This document shows, in pieces, positions 42,841 to 51,956 of a stretch of 64,000 nucleotides of DNA. The position numbers and the translations under genes are program-made. The notes beneath the pieces were generated by a model. It made no database searches. It was not told the DNA's origin and worked only from the letters and a program-made list of their open reading frames with translations. Each line of letters begins with the position of its first letter. Positions within the stretch are counted from its first letter, which is position 1. The DNA comes from Cellulosimicrobium cellulans (lineage in GTDB: Bacteria; Actinomycetota; Actinomycetes; Actinomycetales; Cellulomonadaceae), in NCBI RefSeq assembly GCF_007679345.1, contig NZ_VEGH01000002.1:62001-126000 (forward strand), written 5' to 3'.

Positions 42841-43482
42841 CTACGCCGGCTCGGCCAGGGCCGCGAGCGACCGGGCCGCGAACCGGGCCGTCCGGAGCGC
42901 CGCCTCGGTGTCGCGGTCGGCGAGCCAGACCGTGGTCAGCCCCTCCGTCGCCATCACGAGCGCCCGCGCGGCCTGGTCGAGCGGCACGGTCCAGCGGCAC
43001 CGCGCCGCGAGCGCCGCGGTCGACAGCGTCGCGCGCGCGGACTCCTGGTAGACCGCGTACTGGGCGACGAGCGCCCCGCGCTGGCCCGGCGTCCGCATCG
43101 CGTACAGCGCGAGCTCGAGCAGCGCCTGCTCCCGCTCCGGGCGGGCGACCAGGTGATCGACGTAGCGCTCCAGGCCGCCGGCGATGACGTCCTCGAGCGC
43201 CGGCGGCCCCGCGGGACCGTCGACCGCTCCGTCGCCGCCCGCCGTGGCGACGGGCAGCAGGCCGGTCTCCGCGGCGCGGCGCTCCTGCTCGGTCACCTCG
43301 ACGATGACCGCCTCGAGCAGGTGCTCGCGGGACGGGAACGCGTAGTGCAGGCTCGCCAGGGACATGCCCGCCTCGGCGACGACGGCCCGTGTGGTCGCCG
43401 CCGCGACGCCGTCCCGGGCGATCACCCGGACCGCTGCGTCGACCAGCTCCCGGCGCCGCTCCGCCACCGCCATCCGCGGCAT
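42841..43482 (-). CDS. TetR-family regulator next to drrAB
   Basis: Protein of 213 residues with a TetR HTH (ELVDAAVRVIARDGVAAATTRAVVAEAGMSLASLHYAF, key part AGMSLASLHYAF) and helical C-terminal domain with two Cys-free ligand pocket helices. Divergent from the DrrAB exporter 184 nt away, so it probably represses it. ATG at 43482 matches the HTH position; an in-frame upstream ATG at 43536 would add 18 residues without support. Confidence 0.87.
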   Translation of the reverse strand: MPRMAVAERRRELVDAAVRVIARDGVAAATTRAVVAEAGMSLASLHYAFPSREHLLEAVIVEVTEQERRAAETGLLPVATAGGDGAVDGPAGPPALEDVIAGGLERYVDHLVARPEREQALLELALYAMRTPGQRGALVAQYAVYQESARATLSTAALAARCRWTVPLDQAARALVMATEGLTTVWLADRDTEAALRTARFAARSLAALAEPA

Positions 43483-43666
43483 GCCCCACCCCCTCGACCC
43501 GGTCGGGAGTGTGGCGCACGCCCGCCCGCGCGTCACGGCGCCGCGCGGGCGCCCGGGCCGACGTCAGCCGCACGGGTGGTCGCCGGCGGGCGTGTCAGCG
43601 GGACGTGAGCGTCGTGTGAGCGGCGGCCCGGAGGGTGGTGGCCGTCAACCAGGGAGGACCACCACC

Positions 43667-44677
43667 ATGACCACATCCACGGGCGGCAGCACGTGGGCCG
43701 TCGAGGCCCGCGGGCTCGTCAAGACCTTCGGCGACAACCGCGCGGTCGACGGCATCGACCTGCAGATCCGGACCGGTGCCGTCTACGGCTTCCTCGGCCC
43801 GAACGGCGCCGGCAAGACCACGACCATCCGCATGCTCGCGACGCTGCTGCGCCCGGACGCCGGCACCGCCACCGTGTTCGGCCGGGACGTCGCCCGCGAG
43901 GCCCAGGCCGTGCGGTCGCTGATCGGCGTCACCGGCCAGTACGCCTCCGTCGACGAGAGCCTGTCCGCGACCGAGAACCTCGTGCTGTTCGCGCGGCTGC
44001 TCGGCCTGTCCCGGGTCGACGCCCGCCGCACGTCGGCGGCGCTGCTCGAGGAGTTCGGGCTCACCGAGGCGGCCGCGCGCCCGCTGAAGAACTTCTCCGG
44101 CGGCATGCGCCGGCGCCTCGACCTGGCCGCCTCGCTCATCGCGCAGCCGCCGCTGATCTTCCTGGACGAGCCCACCACCGGCCTCGACCCGCGCACCCGC
44201 CTGCAGATGTGGGAGACCGTGCGCCGGCTGGTCGCCGGCGGGTCGACCGTCCTGCTCACCACCCAGTACCTCGACGAGGCCGACCAGCTGGCCGACCGGA
44301 TCGCCGTCATCGACCGCGGGCGGCTCGTGGCCGAGGGCACGGGCGCGCAGCTCAAGGCCTCCGTCGGCACCTCGCGGCTGCAGATCGGCCTGGCCGAGCC
44401 GGCCGACGAGCCCGAGGCGCTGCGGATCGCCCGCTCGGTGCTCGGCGTCGAGCCGACCCGCGCCAGAGACGGCCGGCTGTCCGCCCCCGTCCCCACCGCC
44501 GACTCCGCCGGCGACCTGCTGGTCGCCCTGCGGTCCGCCGGCATCCCGCTGCACGACATCGCCGTGCAGGAGCCCACGCTCGACGAGGTGTTCCTCACGC
44601 TGACCGGGCACGCCTCCACGGCGCCCGCGCCGGCCGAGGACGCCGCCGACCGCGACCTCGAGGAGGCCCGCGCATGA
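43667..44677 (+). CDS. drrA: Daunorubicin-resistance-type ABC ATPase (DrrA)
   Basis: ATP-binding subunit of an ABC-2 drug exporter, 336 residues. Walker A GPNGAGKTT near residue 44, signature FSGGMRRRLDLAASL, Walker B LIFLDEPTTGLDPRTR, and the DrrA-type C-terminal extension ending with QEPTLDEVFLTLTGH. AGGGAGGA ribosome site. Its stop overlaps the permease ATG (ATGA). The substrate is probably a drug or secondary metabolite but no biosynthesis genes are near. Confidence 0.92.
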   Translation: MTTSTGGSTWAVEARGLVKTFGDNRAVDGIDLQIRTGAVYGFLGPNGAGKTTTIRMLATLLRPDAGTATVFGRDVAREAQAVRSLIGVTGQYASVDESLSATENLVLFARLLGLSRVDARRTSAALLEEFGLTEAAARPLKNFSGGMRRRLDLAASLIAQPPLIFLDEPTTGLDPRTRLQMWETVRRLVAGGSTVLLTTQYLDEADQLADRIAVIDRGRLVAEGTGAQLKASVGTSRLQIGLAEPADEPEALRIARSVLGVEPTRARDGRLSAPVPTADSAGDLLVALRSAGIPLHDIAVQEPTLDEVFLTLTGHASTAPAPAEDAADRDLEEARA

Positions 44678-45516
44678 CCACGCTCACCCCGACCCGACCG
44701 GCCGCCCCGGCGGTCGACCCGCAGGCCCTGGCCCGCGCCGCCAGCAACCGCGTCACCCTCGGCGCCACCGTCCGGCAGTCGTTCTCGATGGGCTGGCGCG
44801 GCCTGCTGAAGGTCCGCCGGACGCCGGAGCAGCTGTTCGACGTGACGCTGCAGCCGATCCTGTTCACGCTGATGTTCACGTACATCTTCGGCGGCGCGAT
44901 CGCGGGGGACGTGCAGTCCTACCTGCCGTTCTTCATCCCCGGCATCCTGGTGCAGACGGTCATCACGACGTCCGTCGTCACCGGCGTGCAGCTCCGCGAG
45001 GACATGGACAAGGGCGTGTTCGACCGGTTCCGGTCGCTGCCGATCGCCCGGATCGCCCCGCTGGCCGGCGCGCTGCTCGCCGACACCATCCGCTACCTCA
45101 TCGCCACGACGCTGACGATGGTGATGGGCCTGATCATGGGCTGGCGGCCGGACGGCGGCGCCGTCGGGGTGGTCACCGCGGGGCTGCTGGTGATCGTCAG
45201 CGCGTGGGCGCTGTCCTGGATCTTCGCGTTCTTCGGCGTGATCGCCCGGTCCGCGTCGTCGGTGCAGGGCATCTCGATGATCGTGCTGTTCCCGCTGACC
45301 TTCGCGTCGAACGCGTTCGTCCCCGCAGACACCCTGCCCGGGTGGCTGAGGTCGTTCGTCGACGTGAACCCGGTGTCGCACCTGGTGACGGCCGCGCGCG
45401 ACCTGACGGTCGGCAACGGGATCACCGCGGACGCGGGCTGGGCGCTGCTCGGGGCCGCGGTCGTCGTGGCGGTGTTCGCGCCGCTGACGGTCCGGGCGTA
45501 CATGCGCCGGGCCTGA
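44674..45516 (+). CDS. drrB: ABC-2 drug exporter permease (DrrB)
   Basis: Membrane partner of DrrA, 280 residues, six helices. The N-terminal SMGWRGLLKVRRTPEQLFDVTLQPILF is typical of DrrB, as is the late SNAFVPADTLPGWLRSFVDVNPVSHLV. Start overlaps drrA stop by 4 nt. A strong hairpin follows at 45548. Confidence 0.9.
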   Translation: MTTLTPTRPAAPAVDPQALARAASNRVTLGATVRQSFSMGWRGLLKVRRTPEQLFDVTLQPILFTLMFTYIFGGAIAGDVQSYLPFFIPGILVQTVITTSVVTGVQLREDMDKGVFDRFRSLPIARIAPLAGALLADTIRYLIATTLTMVMGLIMGWRPDGGAVGVVTAGLLVIVSAWALSWIFAFFGVIARSASSVQGISMIVLFPLTFASNAFVPADTLPGWLRSFVDVNPVSHLVTAARDLTVGNGITADAGWALLGAAVVVAVFAPLTVRAYMRRA

Positions 45517-45547
45517 GCGGTCCGCGCGGCGGCCGCCCGGCCCTCGC

Positions 45548-45579
45548 GGCGCCCGGCCCCCCGCGGGGGGCCGGGCGCC
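45548..45579. terminator. Bidirectional terminator between drrB and the BTAD regulator gene
   Basis: 15-bp perfect stem (45548-45562/45565-45579) with a 2-nt minimal loop, between convergent genes. Confidence 0.7.
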
Positions 45580-45589
45580 GTCGCCCGCG

Positions 45590-48500
45590 TCAGGCCGCGC
45601 CGACCCCCGCCGCGCGCAGCAGCGCGAGGGCGCGGAGCACGTCGTCACCGTGCCCGAGCGCCGCGGCCCCGGCCCGCGCCCGCGCCACGGCGGCCTCGCC
45701 GTACCGGGCGGCCGCGAGCGCCAGGTGCGGGGCCAGCACCCCGCACGGGAAGTCCTGCCGCGCGCCGATGCGCTCGGCCAGCGCGAGCAGCTCCAGGCCG
45801 CCCGGGTCCTCGGGCGCCACGGCGATCCGCCACGACCCGACCCCGGTCAGCAGCGTGCCGAGCACCGGCCGGTCGGTGAACCCCGCCCGGCCGGTGAGGT
45901 CGTCCTCGCGGATCGCGCGCACGGCGTCCCGGATCGCCGGCTCGTCCGCCCGGCCCTCCAGCACGTGCGCCGCGAGCGCCGCCCCGACCGCGACCAGCAC
46001 CCACGGACCGGAGTTCCCCCGCGATGCGGCGCGCGCCAGCAGCGCCCGGTACCGGGCCAGCCCGCGGTCCACCTCGCCGCGCCCGCGCTCGGCCTCCGCG
46101 AGCCCGAGGCCGGACATCACCTCCGCGTCGCGCACGTCGGTGGTCGCCCGGGCCACGTCCTCGAAGACCCGCTCCGCCTCGTCCCACTCGCCCAGGCTCA
46201 GCAGGGTCACGCCGTAGACCTGCTCCAGGCTGTCCTCGAACGCCTGGACCATCAGGTCGCGGTGGGTGATCTGCGGGGCCGCGAGGGCCGTGCGCGCCGC
46301 GGTCAGCCAGTCCATCGCCTCCCGGGGGCGCAGGCTCTGGCTGTACGCGCCCGCCAGCGACACCGCGGCCATGACGGCGGTCCACGGGTCGTCCGTGTCG
46401 ACGGCCAGGTGGTAGGCCTCCTCGGCGTACCCGATCGACGCCGTGAGGTCCGCGTCGTTCTCCGCGAGCGACCAGGACGCCAGCAGCGCGAGCCGCCGGC
46501 TCGGCAGGTCGGTCGAGGCCCGCGCCCGGCCGAGCAGCCGGAGGAGCGCCGGGGGGTCCGCGAACCGGTCGACGGCGTCGGCCAGCAGCCGCGCGACCGG
46601 GCGCAGGCCGCCCACCGCCGCGGCGCGGCGCACCGCGAGCCGCGCGCGGGCCCCGGCCCGCAGGTCGCCGAACATCAGCTCGGCGCCGGCCAGCATCGCC
46701 AGGGCGAGCACCGCGGGCTCGGGGTCGCGGTCCGGCGTCCAGCCGTCGCTCGCCGCGAGGACGCCCCGCTGGACGTCGTGCAGCTCCTCGTGGGCGCCCT
46801 GCAGCATCCAGCGCAGCCCGACGACGGCGAAGATCGCGAGCACCGTGCCGGGCCTGCGGGTGCCCGCCGCGAGCTCGCGGCGCAGCAGCGCCACCAGGTT
46901 GTCGTGCTCGACGTCGCCGACCGGGTCGAGCAGCACCCGCTCGGGGCTGCCGGCGCGCCGGACGATCCCCGACGCGACGTCGTCCGCCCAGTCCAGGACC
47001 GCGTCCCGCACCCGGTCCTCCTCGCCGAGCGCCGCGACCTCGCGCTGGCCGAACTCGCGCACCGTCTCGAGCATCCGGTACCGGACCTCGCCGGTGCGCG
47101 GCTCCTCCTCGACCCCGAGCAGCGACTGCGCGACCAGCGCGTCCAGGTCGTCGAGCACCGCGGACTCGCCGGCCTCCCCCGCGACCAGCGCGAGCGCCGC
47201 CGGCAGCCCGAAGCCGTCCGGCAGCACGGCCGCCCGGCGGCACAGCGCCCGCTGCCGCTCCGTGAGCAGGTCCCAGGACCACGCGATGACCGCCAGCAGG
47301 GTGCGGTGCCGCTCGGGCGTGCCCGCGCCGCCGGACACGAGCAGCGCGAACCGGTCGGACAGCCGGCGCTCCACCTCGGCGACCGTGAGCGACCGCGTCC
47401 GCGCCGCGGCGAGCTCGATCGCGAGCGGCAGGCCGTCCAGGCGGGCGCACAGCCGCTCGACGACGTCCGCCGGGAGCGTCACGCCCGGGCGCACGGCGGT
47501 CGCCCGTTCGGTGAACAGCCGGACCGCCGCGCCGGGGCCGCCGTCCGCGTCCCGGGTCGGCAGCGGGTCCAGCGGGTGCACCCGCTCCCCCGGCACGCCC
47601 AGCGGCGCGCGGCTGGTCGTCAGCACCTGCACGCCGGGCAGCGTGCCGACCACCTCGGCGACCCAGGTCGCGACCCCCTGGAGCACCTGCTCGCAGTTGT
47701 CCAGCACGAGGAGTGTCGGCTGCTCGCCGAGCCGGTCGAGCACCCGCTCCGCCAGGGTGCGCAGCCGCTGGTCCGCCACACCGCCGCGCCGGGCCGCCGC
47801 CTCGGGCACCTGGAGCGCGCCCGCCAGGGCGGGCAGCACGTCCGGGTCGTCGCGCACCGAGGCGAGCTCGGCGACGTACACCGCGCGGGACCGGCCGGCG
47901 GCGCGCCGGGCGACCTCCTGCACCAGGCGGGTCTTGCCGAGGCCGCCGGTGCCCAGCACGGTGACGACCGGGGCGGCGCCGAGCAGCGCCTCGACGGCCG
48001 CGATGTCGGCGTCCCGGCCGATCAGCGCGTTGGGGGCGACGCGGAGCCCGTGGGCGGCCGGCGCGGGCGGGAGGACCGCCGCGGGGACCGGCGCGCGGGC
48101 GGGAGCCGGGGCGGGCGGGAGCGGGGCGGCCGCCGTCCCGGCGAGCAGCTCCAGGTGGAACGCCGCGACCTCCGGGGCCGGGTCCGTGCCGAGCGCCTCG
48201 CGCAGCCGCTCCCGGTACGACCCGAACGCCGCGACCGCCTCGGTGCTCCGGCCCGCCGCGTGCAGCGCGCGCATCCGCAGCAGGTGCGCCCCGTCGTCGA
48301 GCGGCGCGAGCGCCAGCAGGTCCTGGGCGGCCGCGAGCGCGCCGCCGTCGCCGAGGTCGAGCAGCGCGGCCGCCCGCACCCGCAGCAGGTCCCGGCGCAG
48401 CGCGTCCGCGCGGGTGGCCAGGGCGTCGACCAGGTCGGGCGCGGTGGCGCCGGTCCCGGGCTCCCCGTCCCACAGGGCGAGGGCCGTCCCGGTCGCGGCC

Positions 48501-48886
48501 GACGCCGCCGCCGCGTCGCCCGCCGCCAGCGCCGTCCGGGCGGCGGCGAGCGCGTCCGTCGCCCGGAGCAGGTCCACGCCGTCGCGGTCCGCGCCGAGCG
48601 CGTAGCCGGCCGCGGTGGACGCGAGCAGGCCCGGGTGCGCGCCGCGGAGCCGGGACACCAGCGTCTGGAGCGCCGCGCGACCCGACGCCGGGGCACCGTC
48701 CGGCCAGGTCTCGTCCACCGCCCGCGCCGTGGACAGCCCGCGGGGCTCGAGGGCGAGCGCCAGCAGCAGGTTCGCGCCCAGACCGGTCACCGGCAGCAGC
48801 GCGCCGTCCGGGCCGGCCGCCCGGACCTGGCCCAGGACGGCCAGCCGCAGCGGCCCTGCGGCGGGCTCGGGCGCGGGACCAGGCAC
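45590..48886 (-). CDS. BTAD/AfsR-type regulator with NB-ARC ATPase and TPR region
   Basis: Large regulator of 1098 residues. N-terminal OmpR-like DNA-binding domain (about 1-100, AVLGQVRAAGPDGALLPV), bacterial transcriptional activation domain (about 105-250), Pro/Ala linker, NB-ARC ATPase with Walker A GTGGLGKT (312-319) and TLLVLDNCEQVL, then a helical repeat region to the end. This is the AfsR/SARP-like architecture, regulating secondary metabolism or stress genes in actinobacteria. It is convergent with drrAB and may or may not control it. GTG has TAGACT six bases upstream, so it is probably leaderless. Confidence 0.88.
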   Translation of the reverse strand: MPGPAPEPAAGPLRLAVLGQVRAAGPDGALLPVTGLGANLLLALALEPRGLSTARAVDETWPDGAPASGRAALQTLVSRLRGAHPGLLASTAAGYALGADRDGVDLLRATDALAAARTALAAGDAAAASAATGTALALWDGEPGTGATAPDLVDALATRADALRRDLLRVRAAALLDLGDGGALAAAQDLLALAPLDDGAHLLRMRALHAAGRSTEAVAAFGSYRERLREALGTDPAPEVAAFHLELLAGTAAAPLPPAPAPARAPVPAAVLPPAPAAHGLRVAPNALIGRDADIAAVEALLGAAPVVTVLGTGGLGKTRLVQEVARRAAGRSRAVYVAELASVRDDPDVLPALAGALQVPEAAARRGGVADQRLRTLAERVLDRLGEQPTLLVLDNCEQVLQGVATWVAEVVGTLPGVQVLTTSRAPLGVPGERVHPLDPLPTRDADGGPGAAVRLFTERATAVRPGVTLPADVVERLCARLDGLPLAIELAAARTRSLTVAEVERRLSDRFALLVSGGAGTPERHRTLLAVIAWSWDLLTERQRALCRRAAVLPDGFGLPAALALVAGEAGESAVLDDLDALVAQSLLGVEEEPRTGEVRYRMLETVREFGQREVAALGEEDRVRDAVLDWADDVASGIVRRAGSPERVLLDPVGDVEHDNLVALLRRELAAGTRRPGTVLAIFAVVGLRWMLQGAHEELHDVQRGVLAASDGWTPDRDPEPAVLALAMLAGAELMFGDLRAGARARLAVRRAAAVGGLRPVARLLADAVDRFADPPALLRLLGRARASTDLPSRRLALLASWSLAENDADLTASIGYAEEAYHLAVDTDDPWTAVMAAVSLAGAYSQSLRPREAMDWLTAARTALAAPQITHRDLMVQAFEDSLEQVYGVTLLSLGEWDEAERVFEDVARATTDVRDAEVMSGLGLAEAERGRGEVDRGLARYRALLARAASRGNSGPWVLVAVGAALAAHVLEGRADEPAIRDAVRAIREDDLTGRAGFTDRPVLGTLLTGVGSWRIAVAPEDPGGLELLALAERIGARQDFPCGVLAPHLALAAARYGEAAVARARAGAAALGHGDDVLRALALLRAAGVGAA

Positions 48887-48892
48887 CGCGGC

Positions 48893-48898
48893 AGTCTA
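48893..48898 (-). promoter_or_regulatory. -10 of the BTAD regulator gene (leaderless)
   Basis: TAGACT on the minus strand, six bases before the GTG at 48886. Confidence 0.55.
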
Positions 48899-49096
48899 GG
48901 TCGCGCACGCCCCTCGGCCGGCGCACCTCACCACCCGGGTGGTCGGGCCCGCCGTCCCCGGCGGGAGCGGGCGCCGCACGTGGATGCGCAGCGGCGACGG
49001 TGCAGGCAGGGGGCTGCGCCGTCGCCGCGCGCTGCTGCCCATCGTGGTGCCGGTCACGCCGCGGCGCCCGGGACGTCGGTCCCGGGGCGCGCACGG

Positions 49097-49102
49097 TAGG
49101 TT
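49097..49102 (+). promoter_or_regulatory. -10 of upp (leaderless)
   Basis: TAGGTT, six bases before the ATG at 49109. The 222-nt gap upstream holds an imperfect GGCGACGG-TGCAG hairpin near 49003-49036 and nothing else recognised. Confidence 0.55.
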
Positions 49103-49108
49103 GGGGCC

Positions 49109-49744
49109 ATGCGCCTGCACGTCGCCGACCACCCGCTCGTCGCCCACAAGCTGTCGGTGCTCCGGAACAAGGAGACGTCGTCCCCGACGTTCCGCAAGCT
49201 CGTCGACGAGCTGGTGACCCTGCTGGCGTACGAGGCGACCCGCGACGTCCGCACCGAGCCGGTCGAGGTCGTGACCCCCGTGGCCACCACCACCGGCGTG
49301 AAGATCGCCGAGCCGCTGCCGCTCGTCGTCCCGATCCTGCGCGCCGGCCTCGGCATGCTCGACGGCATGACCCGCCTCATGCCGACGGCCGAGGTCGGGT
49401 TCCTGGGCATGCAGCGCGACGAGACCACGCTCGAGGCGATCACCTACGCCAACCGGCTGCCCGAGGACCTGACGGGCCGGCAGTGCTTCCTGGTCGACCC
49501 GATGCTCGCGACCGGCGGCACGCTGGTCGCCGCGATCGACTACCTGTTCGCCCGCGGCGCGCGCGACGTCACCGCCGTGTGCCTGCTGGCGGCGCCCGAG
49601 GGCCTGAAGGTGGTCGAGGAGGCCGTCGGCGACCGGGGCGACGTCACCGTGGTCGTCGCGGCCGTGGACGAGCGCCTGGACGAGAACGCCTACATCATCC
49701 CGGGGCTCGGCGACGCCGGGGACCGGCTGTACGGCGTCGTCTGA
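49109..49744 (+). CDS. upp: Uracil phosphoribosyltransferase
   Basis: Pyrimidine salvage enzyme that joins uracil and PRPP to make UMP. The 211 residues match the family. The PRPP loop is [20 protein letters not shown], and the C-terminal uracil-binding [15 protein letters not shown] is fully conserved. ATG at 49109, probably leaderless. Confidence 0.95.
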   Translation: MRLHVADHPLVAHKLSVLRNKETSSPTFRKLVDELVTLLAYEATRDVRTEPVEVVTPVATTTGVKIAEPLPLVVPILRAGLGMLDGMTRLMPTAEVGFLGMQRDETTLEAITYANRLPEDLTGRQCFLVDPMLATGGTLVAAIDYLFARGARDVTAVCLLAAPEGLKVVEEAVGDRGDVTVVVAAVDERLDENAYIIPGLGDAGDRLYGVV

Positions 49745-50005
49745 CGCCCCGCGGCGGGCCGCGCCCGCCGTCATCCGGTCTCGGCCGCTGAGACCCTGCA
49801 CGGAAAGCCCTTGGCGCCCCGCCCGGCTGCTGCCACCATCGGGGGCGTGATGCTCCGCCGACGCCCGACCGACGCCTCCCGGGCGTCCGCCGGCGTCCGC
49901 CCGGGAGCGCATCGCACGCGCTGTTGGTCCTGACGCACCGCCGTCCCCCCCGACCACACCCCGGCCGCCCGCCCGCACGCGGCCCCGCGCACCCCGGAGC
50001 ACACC

Positions 50006-50335
50006 GTGGCACGACCCCGCACCCCCGCAGCCCCACCGGCACCCCGGCCGGGCGCCGCGCCCGCGGACCCGCACGCCGCGGGCACCGCCGGCCGCGCCGG
50101 CTTCGTGCTGTACGTCGGCCTGCAGGGCGACGGCCCGGAGCTCGACGCCGGGCACGCCGCCGACCTGGCCGAGGTGGCCGAGGCGCTGCGCGACCTCGCT
50201 CGCGACCTGCTGCCGACCGCGGAGACGTTCACCGCGCTCTCCCTGGTGCCGACCGGCCGCGAGGACGACGTGCAGAGCATCCGGCGCCGGCTCGCGGGGC
50301 TCCGGCCCCTCGGCGGCGCGGCCGGGATCGCCTGA
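50006..50335 (+). CDS. Hypothetical protein, 109 residues
   Basis: Small protein with an Ala/Pro-rich start and a more ordered second half (FVLYVGLQGDGPELDAGHAADLAEVAEALRDLARDLLP; key part LAEVAEALRDLARDLLP). GTG with CGGAGC upstream. Not recognised; no membrane or signal segment. The codon pattern looks coding through the second half. The gap 49745-50005 shows no gene. Confidence 0.5.
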   Translation: MARPRTPAAPPAPRPGAAPADPHAAGTAGRAGFVLYVGLQGDGPELDAGHAADLAEVAEALRDLARDLLPTAETFTALSLVPTGREDDVQSIRRRLAGLRPLGGAAGIA

Positions 50336-50419
50336 GCCACAGCACCCGGCCGTCACGCAGCGGCCTCCCGGTCCCGGCCTGAGTGCTCCACCCGGTCCGG
50401 GTCCGGGACCCCTCACTGG

Positions 50420-50680
50420 GGGCCGATCGGCCACCCAACCTGGCGCGTCCTGCTACTCATCGGTGTGCAACGGGCCCGGTTCCCGCCTAGCGTGATCAGT
50501 GCGACGACCACCGCGGACCGGGCCCTCGGGCCAGGACCCCACGAGGTCTCGCGGTCGCCCGACGTTCGCCCCCCTGGCGTCGGGCGACATGGCCGGTCCT
50601 CGGTCCGAGCACGACATGGCCCCCTGCCAGGGCCGGGGACCGGCCGCCCGAACGTGCGGCGCCACGGCGCGCCGCACACG
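50420..50680 (+). ncRNA. Candidate structured RNA with C6 loop (6C-like)
   Basis: The 397-nt gap 50336-50732 has no credible gene. It contains TAGCGT at about 50489 (possible -10), then a perfect 11-bp hairpin GTCGCCCGACG/CGTCGGGCGAC (about 50554-50587) whose loop holds six consecutive C (50569-50574), and a second stem TGGC-CCCCT-GCCA (about 50617-50629) with five C in the loop. Actinobacterial 6C RNAs have two hairpins with at least six C per loop; the first fits, the second only nearly. Confidence 0.3.
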
Positions 50681-50720
50681 CGCGGCCCGGGCAGCGGGTG
50701 CGGCGCCCGGGCCGCGCTCC

Positions 50721-50726
50721 TACCGT
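50721..50726 (+). promoter_or_regulatory. -10 of the NAD(P)-binding protein gene (leaderless)
   Basis: TACCGT followed by GGACGC and then ATG at 50733, the same layout as 40882. Confidence 0.5.
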
Positions 50727-50732
50727 GGACGC

Positions 50733-51398
50733 ATGCGCATCGCCATCGCCGGAGGCCACGGTCAGATCGCCCGCCGTCTGAGCAGGCTGCTCGCCGAACG
50801 GGGTGACACGCCGCTCGCGATCGTCCGGAACCCGGACCACGTCGCCGACGTCGAGGCCGACGGGGCGACCGCCGTGCTGCTCGACCTGGAGCAGGCGGAC
50901 GCCGCCGCGCTCGCCGCGCAGCTGTCGGGCGCCGACGCGGTCGTGTTCGCCGCGGGTGCCGGCCCGGGCAGCGGGGCCGAGCGGAAGGACACCGTCGACC
51001 GCGGTGCCGCCGCCCTGCTCGCGGACGCGGCCGAGCAGGCCGGGGTCCGGCGGTACCTGCTGGTGTCCTCGGTCGGCGCGGGGTCGGAGCCGCCGGCCGG
51101 CACCGACGAGGTGTTCGCCGTCTACCTGCGCGCCAAGACGGCGGCCGAGGAGGACCTGCGCCGCCGGGACCTCGACTGGACGATCCTGCGCCCGGGGGGC
51201 CTCACGGACGACGCCGGCACCGGGCACGTGCGCCTCGGCGCCGAGGTCCCCCGCGGGCAGGTGACGCGTGACGACGTGGCGGCCGTGCTCGTCGGACTCC
51301 TGGACGAGCCGCGCACGGCGGGCCTGGTGCTCGAGCTGTCCGAGGGCGCCACCCCCGTCGCGGCGGCGGTCGCCGCGGCCACCGAGCGCGAGGACTGA
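50733..51398 (+). CDS. NAD(P)-binding SDR-like protein (NmrA/YwnB type)
   Basis: Atypical short-chain dehydrogenase of 221 residues with the dinucleotide motif IAGGHGQIARRL near the N-terminus, DGATAVLLDLEQAD, and YLLVSSVGAGSEPP in place of the catalytic Ser-Tyr-Lys, then YLRAKTAAEEDLR carrying YxxxK. Relatives include flavin reductase/biliverdin-reductase-like and NmrA-like redox sensors. Substrate unknown. Ends before a bidirectional hairpin. Confidence 0.88.
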   Translation: MRIAIAGGHGQIARRLSRLLAERGDTPLAIVRNPDHVADVEADGATAVLLDLEQADAAALAAQLSGADAVVFAAGAGPGSGAERKDTVDRGAAALLADAAEQAGVRRYLLVSSVGAGSEPPAGTDEVFAVYLRAKTAAEEDLRRRDLDWTILRPGGLTDDAGTGHVRLGAEVPRGQVTRDDVAAVLVGLLDEPRTAGLVLELSEGATPVAAAVAAATERED

Positions 51399-51440
51399 CC
51401 GCCGGGGCGGGCCGGACCTCGCCCGGCCCCGGACGCAGCG

Positions 51441-51472
51441 CGGCCCCGCCCCCGGCGAGGGGGACGGGGCCG
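51441..51472. terminator. Bidirectional terminator before the DUF1540 gene
   Basis: CGGCCCCG plus CCCCC (51441-51453) pair with GGGGG and CGGGGCCG (51459-51472, one bulged A), between convergent genes. Confidence 0.6.
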
Positions 51473-51491
51473 GCGCACCTCGGCGCGCGGG

Positions 51492-51791
51492 TCAGACCGG
51501 GCTGTAGGTGAGGCAGTCGGCCAGGTCGTGGCCGGCGCCGACGCGCACGGCGTCCGCCGCGCAGGTGAGGTGCTCGTTGTGCGTGCAGTCCGCGCGCTGG
51601 CAGGCGCCGACGTGCGAGCCCACCCGGTCGAGCCCGCCCTTCACGTTGAGCGGGATGAACGTCGCGCACTTCGCGTCACCGGCCGAGCCGGCGATCGTGA
51701 TGGCCGCGGCGCTGCAGGCGTGCTCGTGGTTGTACGAGCAGCCGTCGACCGAGCACTCGGAGACGGGGGGCTGCTCCATGAGGGTGCTCAT
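51492..51791 (-). CDS. DUF1540 Cys-rich protein, two domains
   Basis: Small protein of 99 residues with two copies of the DUF1540 pattern: CSVDGCSYNHEHACSA...C and CQRADCTHNEHLTCAA...C. Each has four Cys and His residues that probably bind metal. Role unknown; common in Firmicutes and actinobacteria. ATG with GGAGGTCC upstream. Convergent with the preceding gene. Confidence 0.85.
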   Translation of the reverse strand: MSTLMEQPPVSECSVDGCSYNHEHACSAAAITIAGSAGDAKCATFIPLNVKGGLDRVGSHVGACQRADCTHNEHLTCAADAVRVGAGHDLADCLTYSPV

Positions 51792-51956
51792 CGCGGGACC
51801 TCCGGGTCGTGGGGGCGTGCCGTTCCTGACGGGACGACGGTAGGTCGCGCATTTCCGGGCGTCTAGCCAGGAAGGCCTTCCTCACTCGCGTCGCCGCAGG
51901 TCAGGGCCGTTGCCGCCCGCGAGATCAATCGCCGTCGGGCGCGGTGCCCACATTCT

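Noticed and set aside
45650..49099. Very long open frame opposite the BTAD regulator gene
   Set aside because: Shadow of the regulator; low-complexity Arg/Gly/Ala with no recognisable segment.
48897..49108. Small ORF ending just before upp
   Set aside because: Its stop lies in the upp -10, no ribosome site, Arg/Ala-rich; the upp promoter explains the sequence.
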